This document shows positions 60,866 through 64,000 of a stretch of DNA of 64,000 nucleotides, piece by piece (the stretch's first letter is position 1; the number at the start of each line of letters is the position of its first letter). Location of the stretch: NCBI RefSeq assembly GCF_017377795.1, contig NZ_JAFRDR010000006.1:62001-126000 (forward strand), in the 5' to 3' direction. The notes under the pieces were generated by a model. It made no database searches and was not told the DNA's origin. It saw only the letters and a program-made list of their open reading frames with translations. The translations under genes were made by a program, and so were the position numbers. This DNA comes from Williamsia soli. Lineage in GTDB: Bacteria > Actinomycetota > Actinomycetes > Mycobacteriales > Mycobacteriaceae.

Positions 60866-61524
60866 GAGATTTCGACATCCAGAGTGGCACCGGTGGCCGC
60901 GACGACGTCGTCGGCGCTCACGCCGGGTGCAAGCTCCCGCAGGACGAGGCTGCCGTCGCCGACGACGTCGATGACCGCGAGGTTCGTGATGATGCGGTCG
61001 ACCACACGCTCTCCGGTCAGCGGCAGAGTGCAGTCGTCGAGGATCTTCGGGCTGCCGCTGCGGTCGGTGTGCTCCATGAGGACGATGACCCGGGCCGCGC
61101 CGTGGACGAGGTCCATCGCCCCGCCCATGCCTTTGACCATCTTGCCGGGGACCATCCAGTTGGCGAGGTCGCCGTGGCGTGAGACCTGCATGCCACCGAG
61201 GACGGCGGTGTCGATGTGTCCGCCGCGAATCATGCCGAAGGACAACGAGGAATCGAAGAATGCTGCACCCGGATTGACGGTGACGGTTTCTTTCCCCGCG
61301 TTGATCAGATCGGCGTCGACCGCGTCGTCGGCCGGATACGGGCCGGTGCCGAGGATGCCGTTCTCCGAGTGCAGGGTGACCTGTACGCCGGAGGTCAAGA
61401 AGCCCGGAATCAGTGTGGGCAGCCCTATTCCGAGGTTGACGTACTCTCCGTCGATCATGTCGGCGGCGGCACGCGCGGCCATCTGGTCTCTGGTCCATCC
61501 CTTGACAGTGGTCGGTGCGCTCAT
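60862..61524 (-). CDS. scoB: 3-oxoacid CoA-transferase subunit B
   Basis: 220 residues. [10 protein letters not shown] and the active-site Glu54 in [14 protein letters not shown], then [20 protein letters not shown] overlaps the subunit A stop. Moves CoA from succinyl-CoA to acetoacetate or 3-oxoadipate; sequence alone does not separate ScoB from PcaJ. Confidence 0.94.
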   Translation of the reverse strand: MSAPTTVKGWTRDQMAARAAADMIDGEYVNLGIGLPTLIPGFLTSGVQVTLHSENGILGTGPYPADDAVDADLINAGKETVTVNPGAAFFDSSLSFGMIRGGHIDTAVLGGMQVSRHGDLANWMVPGKMVKGMGGAMDLVHGAARVIVLMEHTDRSGSPKILDDCTLPLTGERVVDRIITNLAVIDVVGDGSLVLRELAPGVSADDVVAATGATLDVEIS

Positions 61525-62288
61525 CGGGTTGCTCCTGCGGTCGCTGTGACGGTGCGTTTTTCGATGCGCTTGTCCTGCGGTCCGGTGTGCACGATCCGCT
61601 GAACGAAGACGCCGGGTAGATGAACCGCTGCAGGATCGATCTCGCCTGGTTGCACCAGCTTCTCGACCTGCGCGATGGTGATGCGGCCCGCCATGGCTGC
61701 GAGGGGGTTGAAGTTCATCGCTGTTTTCTCGAAGACGAGGTTGCCCTCGGTGTCGCCGACTGCGGCATGAACCAACGCGAAGTCGGCGTTGATCGACTCC
61801 TCCAGGACGTAACGTTTCTCGCCGAACGTCCGGGTTTCCTTGGGCGGCGAGGAGATGGCGATCGATCCGTCGGCGGCATAGCGCCATGGCATTCCGCCTT
61901 CGGAGATCGGGCTCCCGACACCGGCTGGGGTGAAGAACGCGGGTATCCCGGTGCCACCGGCGCGTAGGCGCTCGGCGAGGGTGCCCTGCGGGGTGAGTTC
62001 GACTTCGAGTTCGCCGGCGAGGTACTGACGCGCGAACTCCTTGTTCTCACCGACGTACGAGGCGGTGACGCGGCGGATACGGCCCAGCGACAGCAAGATG
62101 CCGAGACCGTGGTCGTCGACGCCGCAGTTGTTGGAGAACACCTCGAGGTCGCTCGCCCCGGCGTCGGCGATGGCGCCGATCAGGGCATCAGGAATGCCGC
62201 ACAATCCGAACCCGCCGACCGCCAGAGTCGCGGCGTCCCGGATGTCCGCGACCGCTTCGGCCGCCGAACCCACAACTTTCGATGCCAT
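61521..62288 (-). CDS. scoA: 3-oxoacid CoA-transferase subunit A
   Basis: 255 residues starting [13 protein letters not shown] with GGGAG ten bases upstream. CoA-binding [73 protein letters not shown]. First gene of the A-B-thiolase operon, divergent from an IclR regulator 164 bases away. Confidence 0.94.
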   Translation of the reverse strand: MASKVVGSAAEAVADIRDAATLAVGGFGLCGIPDALIGAIADAGASDLEVFSNNCGVDDHGLGILLSLGRIRRVTASYVGENKEFARQYLAGELEVELTPQGTLAERLRAGGTGIPAFFTPAGVGSPISEGGMPWRYAADGSIAISSPPKETRTFGEKRYVLEESINADFALVHAAVGDTEGNLVFEKTAMNFNPLAAMAGRITIAQVEKLVQPGEIDPAAVHLPGVFVQRIVHTGPQDKRIEKRTVTATAGATR

Positions 62289-62400
62289 CAATGCTCCCAC
62301 TTGTTCACTGGACAGACGATCTGCGCTATGGGCCCAGTGAAGGTTTCCGCAGCTCGCAGATCAAGTATTTGGGGCCAAGACGAGTCCAATTGATCGCAGT

Positions 62401-62436
62401 GTGAACGCTCGAGGCTGTTGCGTTCACTGAGTGAAC
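62401..62436. promoter_or_regulatory. IclR operator candidates
   Basis: GTTCACTGAGTGAAC (62422-62436) is a perfect 7-base inverted repeat around one base. GTGAACG (62401) and CGTTCAC (62421) make a wider repeat. A GTTCACTG half site also occurs at 62304, near the scoA start. Confidence 0.6.
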
Positions 62437-62452
62437 ACGCGAGACTTGGTGC

Positions 62453-63217
62453 ATGGCTGATCTGGACAACCCAAGCGTGGTGGCGCGTGTCGGTTCCCTG
62501 CTGCGAGCCGTCGGTGCCGCCGAACCCGCCGGTGCATCGACCACAAACTTGGCCAAGGCCGCCGGTATCGCTCGTCCGACCGCCCATCGTCTGCTGACCT
62601 CGCTGTCGGGTGAAGGCCTGATCGATCGGGACATGAAGACCGGACGCTGGGCGCTCGGACCGGAGTTGTACCTGCTCGGCGCGAGCGCCGCGAATCGCTA
62701 CGACATCACCGGCCAGGCCCGCGACATCCTCGACGGTCTCGCACGTGACACCGGAGAAAGCGCGTTCCTTTCCGCACGCCGCGGCGACGAAACCGTTTGT
62801 GTGCTGAGTCAAGAAGGTAGCTTCCCGCTGCGTTCGCACGTCCTGCACGAGGGCATCCGTTTTCCGCTGGGGGTCGCTTCCGCAGGCTTGGTGATCCTCG
62901 CCCATCTGCCCGCTCGGGACGTTGACGGCTTCTTCTCGCGGACCGCACTCGAAAGCACCTGGGGTGAGATGCATTCGGAGTCATCGATCCGGCGGCGGAT
63001 AGCGGCGACGCTGCAGAGTGGATACGCCGTCAACCCGGGGCTGCTCGTCGAGGGAAGTTACGGTATCGGGTCGGCCGTGTTCGACCGATCAGGCCGTCCG
63101 GCCTGGGCGCTGAGCCTGACCGGGGTGCAGACGCGGTTCCGGCCGGAGCGGCTACCGACGTTGGGTGCAACGCTTTTGGATGCGGCACACCTGTTGTCGA
63201 CGCGGCTTCGGCTCTAG
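62453..63217 (+). CDS. IclR family transcriptional regulator
   Basis: 254 residues. HTH around 8-65: ARVGSLLRAVGAAEPAGASTTNLAKAAGIARPTAHRLLTSLSGEGLI. IclR effector domain with FLSARRGDETVCVLSQEG, FPLGVASAGLVILAHL and YAVNPGLLVEGSYGIGSAVFD. Divergent from scoAB-thiolase; expected effector is the oxoacid or a precursor. Confidence 0.94.
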   Translation: MADLDNPSVVARVGSLLRAVGAAEPAGASTTNLAKAAGIARPTAHRLLTSLSGEGLIDRDMKTGRWALGPELYLLGASAANRYDITGQARDILDGLARDTGESAFLSARRGDETVCVLSQEGSFPLRSHVLHEGIRFPLGVASAGLVILAHLPARDVDGFFSRTALESTWGEMHSESSIRRRIAATLQSGYAVNPGLLVEGSYGIGSAVFDRSGRPAWALSLTGVQTRFRPERLPTLGATLLDAAHLLSTRLRL

Positions 63218-63393
63218 TGTGTCCGACTGCGAGTGTGTCCGATTGCGTAGCGCTCGAACCTGTTCAATTCAGGAATGATTTCCCGTACAGTTATCAGGTA
63301 AGTCGATGCGATTGCCGCGGCAGTGGTATTGACCAGGTATTCGGGTTCAGCCCCAACAGGTCGGATGCTACTCACAATCGAGCACTGTGACAC

Positions 63394-64000
63394 CTAGCGC
63401 AGAAATGGCGTCCGAGCGGTGAGCGGCGCTGCGCCCGGTCCGGCCAGCGCTTCTTCTGACACCACCCGCCCCGACACCGCGAGCAGCAGATCGATGGCCC
63501 GGCCGCGCACCGCCAGGCCATCTTCGGGCCCCATTGCCAGCTCGGTGTCGGTCGTGATCAGTCGCAACCCTTCGATGCGCTCTCGTCCGCCGCCGAACCG
63601 AACCGAGGTTCTGGACTGATAGTCCAGCGCGTCGATGACGGAAGCAGTGGGATAGTTCGACTTGATCTGCAACGGGCGACGGATGTCTTCCCCGTGGACG
63701 AACGCCTCGACCAGTCGCGTGGCCGGGTTCGCGGGCGGCGTGCGCGTCGATGTGACCACCGCACGCATCGCTTCCAGGGTGTCGCGGGGGTTGTCGCATC
63801 TGGTCTTGGAGATCCCGGAGGCGTTGTCGTCGTCGAAATCGAAACGCGCCACGATCATTCGCCGGACGAAGCTGAGTCTGGAGGTCCCCGCGGAGTCGAT
63901 CAGGTGTGCCACGACGTCGTGCACATCCCAACCCGGGCACAGTGACGGCGTCGCCCACGAGCGGTCGGCCAGTTGACCCAGGTCTTCGACGAGCCGCGCT
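63394..64000 (-). CDS. Mycothiol-dependent maleylpyruvate isomerase family protein (5' end outside window)
   Basis: About 202 residues visible, N-terminus cut off. DinB-like MDMPI_N domain: SLCPGWDVHDVVAHL (metal-binding His pattern), RSFVRRM-like SRLSFVRRMIVARFDFDD, VEAFVHGEDIRRPL with the second His, and a short C-terminal domain. TIGR03083 proteins use mycothiol or bind metals for small-molecule isomerisation or detoxification. Frame stays open to the window edge. Confidence 0.85.
   Translation of the reverse strand, partial: ARLVEDLGQLADRSWATPSLCPGWDVHDVVAHLIDSAGTSRLSFVRRMIVARFDFDDDNASGISKTRCDNPRDTLEAMRAVVTSTRTPPANPATRLVEAFVHGEDIRRPLQIKSNYPTASVIDALDYQSRTSVRFGGGRERIEGLRLITTDTELAMGPEDGLAVRGRAIDLLLAVSGRVVSEEALAGPGAAPLTARTPFLR

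Noticed and set aside
60866-61498. Upstream extension of the thiolase frame
   Set aside because: Overlaps scoB entirely; the ATGA junction at 60865-60862 gives the real start.
1-64000. CRISPR arrays, integrases, transposases, att sites next to the tRNA genes
   Set aside because: No spaced direct repeats, no recombinase gene and no duplicated tRNA 3' ends found; the only mobile-type trace is the DUF222/HNH remnant.

Overview
The window is chromosomal DNA of a high-GC, mycolic-acid-containing actinomycete. Three markers point to the Mycobacteriales: an antigen-85-type mycolyltransferase, a mycothiol-dependent maleylpyruvate isomerase family protein and an F420-type PPOX flavoprotein. A decayed DUF222/HNH gene, the many TetR regulators and the catabolic P450s make Gordonia or a close relative the most likely genus (inference). 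There is no phage, plasmid, CRISPR array or intact insertion sequence. The only mobile-element trace is the DUF222/HNH remnant at 2.8-3.8 kb.

Layout. 0-3.8 kb: 3' truncated MMPL transporter, a secreted protein, and the DUF222/HNH relic. 4-11.6 kb: lipid-type oxidoreductases (MpaB-like protein, P450, SDR, an unrecognised partner, a beta-lactamase-like lipoprotein) with three TetR regulators, each facing a target across an inverted-repeat region. 11.7-13.7 kb: PAP2 phosphatase and tRNA-Lys, -Glu, -Asp and -Phe. 14-17.5 kb: racemase/GNAT/deoxyribosyltransferase-like operon facing a DeoR regulator, then small DUF proteins. 17.7-25.4 kb: two convergent sets of catabolic genes (VOC dioxygenase-like, FAH hydrolase, SDR; acyl-CoA-dehydrogenase-like monooxygenase, SRPBCC, P450, TetR). 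Their outer promoters carry the same palindrome over the -35 box. 25.5-27.6 kb: ECF41-type sigma factor with an NmrA-like oxidoreductase and a matching promoter. 28-33 kb: small membrane, lipoprotein and secreted proteins.

33-44.5 kb: two related MarR genes facing RidA and an azoreductase, each with paired operators; MerR/SDR; GH13 amylase; adenine deaminase-like enzyme; XRE/DUF2975 pair. 44.5-50.4 kb: SRPBCC, SelO, DUF6480 protein, secreted lipase, mycolyltransferase, GtrA. 50.4-59.5 kb: molybdopterin oxidoreductase, a GT2/DUF2064/methyltransferase operon, a large membrane protein, a two-component system, and an epimerase with methylthioadenosine phosphorylase. The content of that last part resembles my recollection of Rv0535-Rv0541c of M. 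tuberculosis. 59.7-63.2 kb: IclR-linked acetoacetate module (thiolase plus CoA-transferase A and B). The window ends inside a mycothiol-dependent enzyme.

The most notable signals are the palindrome-bounded catabolic regulon at 17.7-25.4 kb, the ECF41 locus with a damaged 5' end, and at least nine genes whose start codon lies exactly six bases after a -10 hexamer (leaderless transcription).
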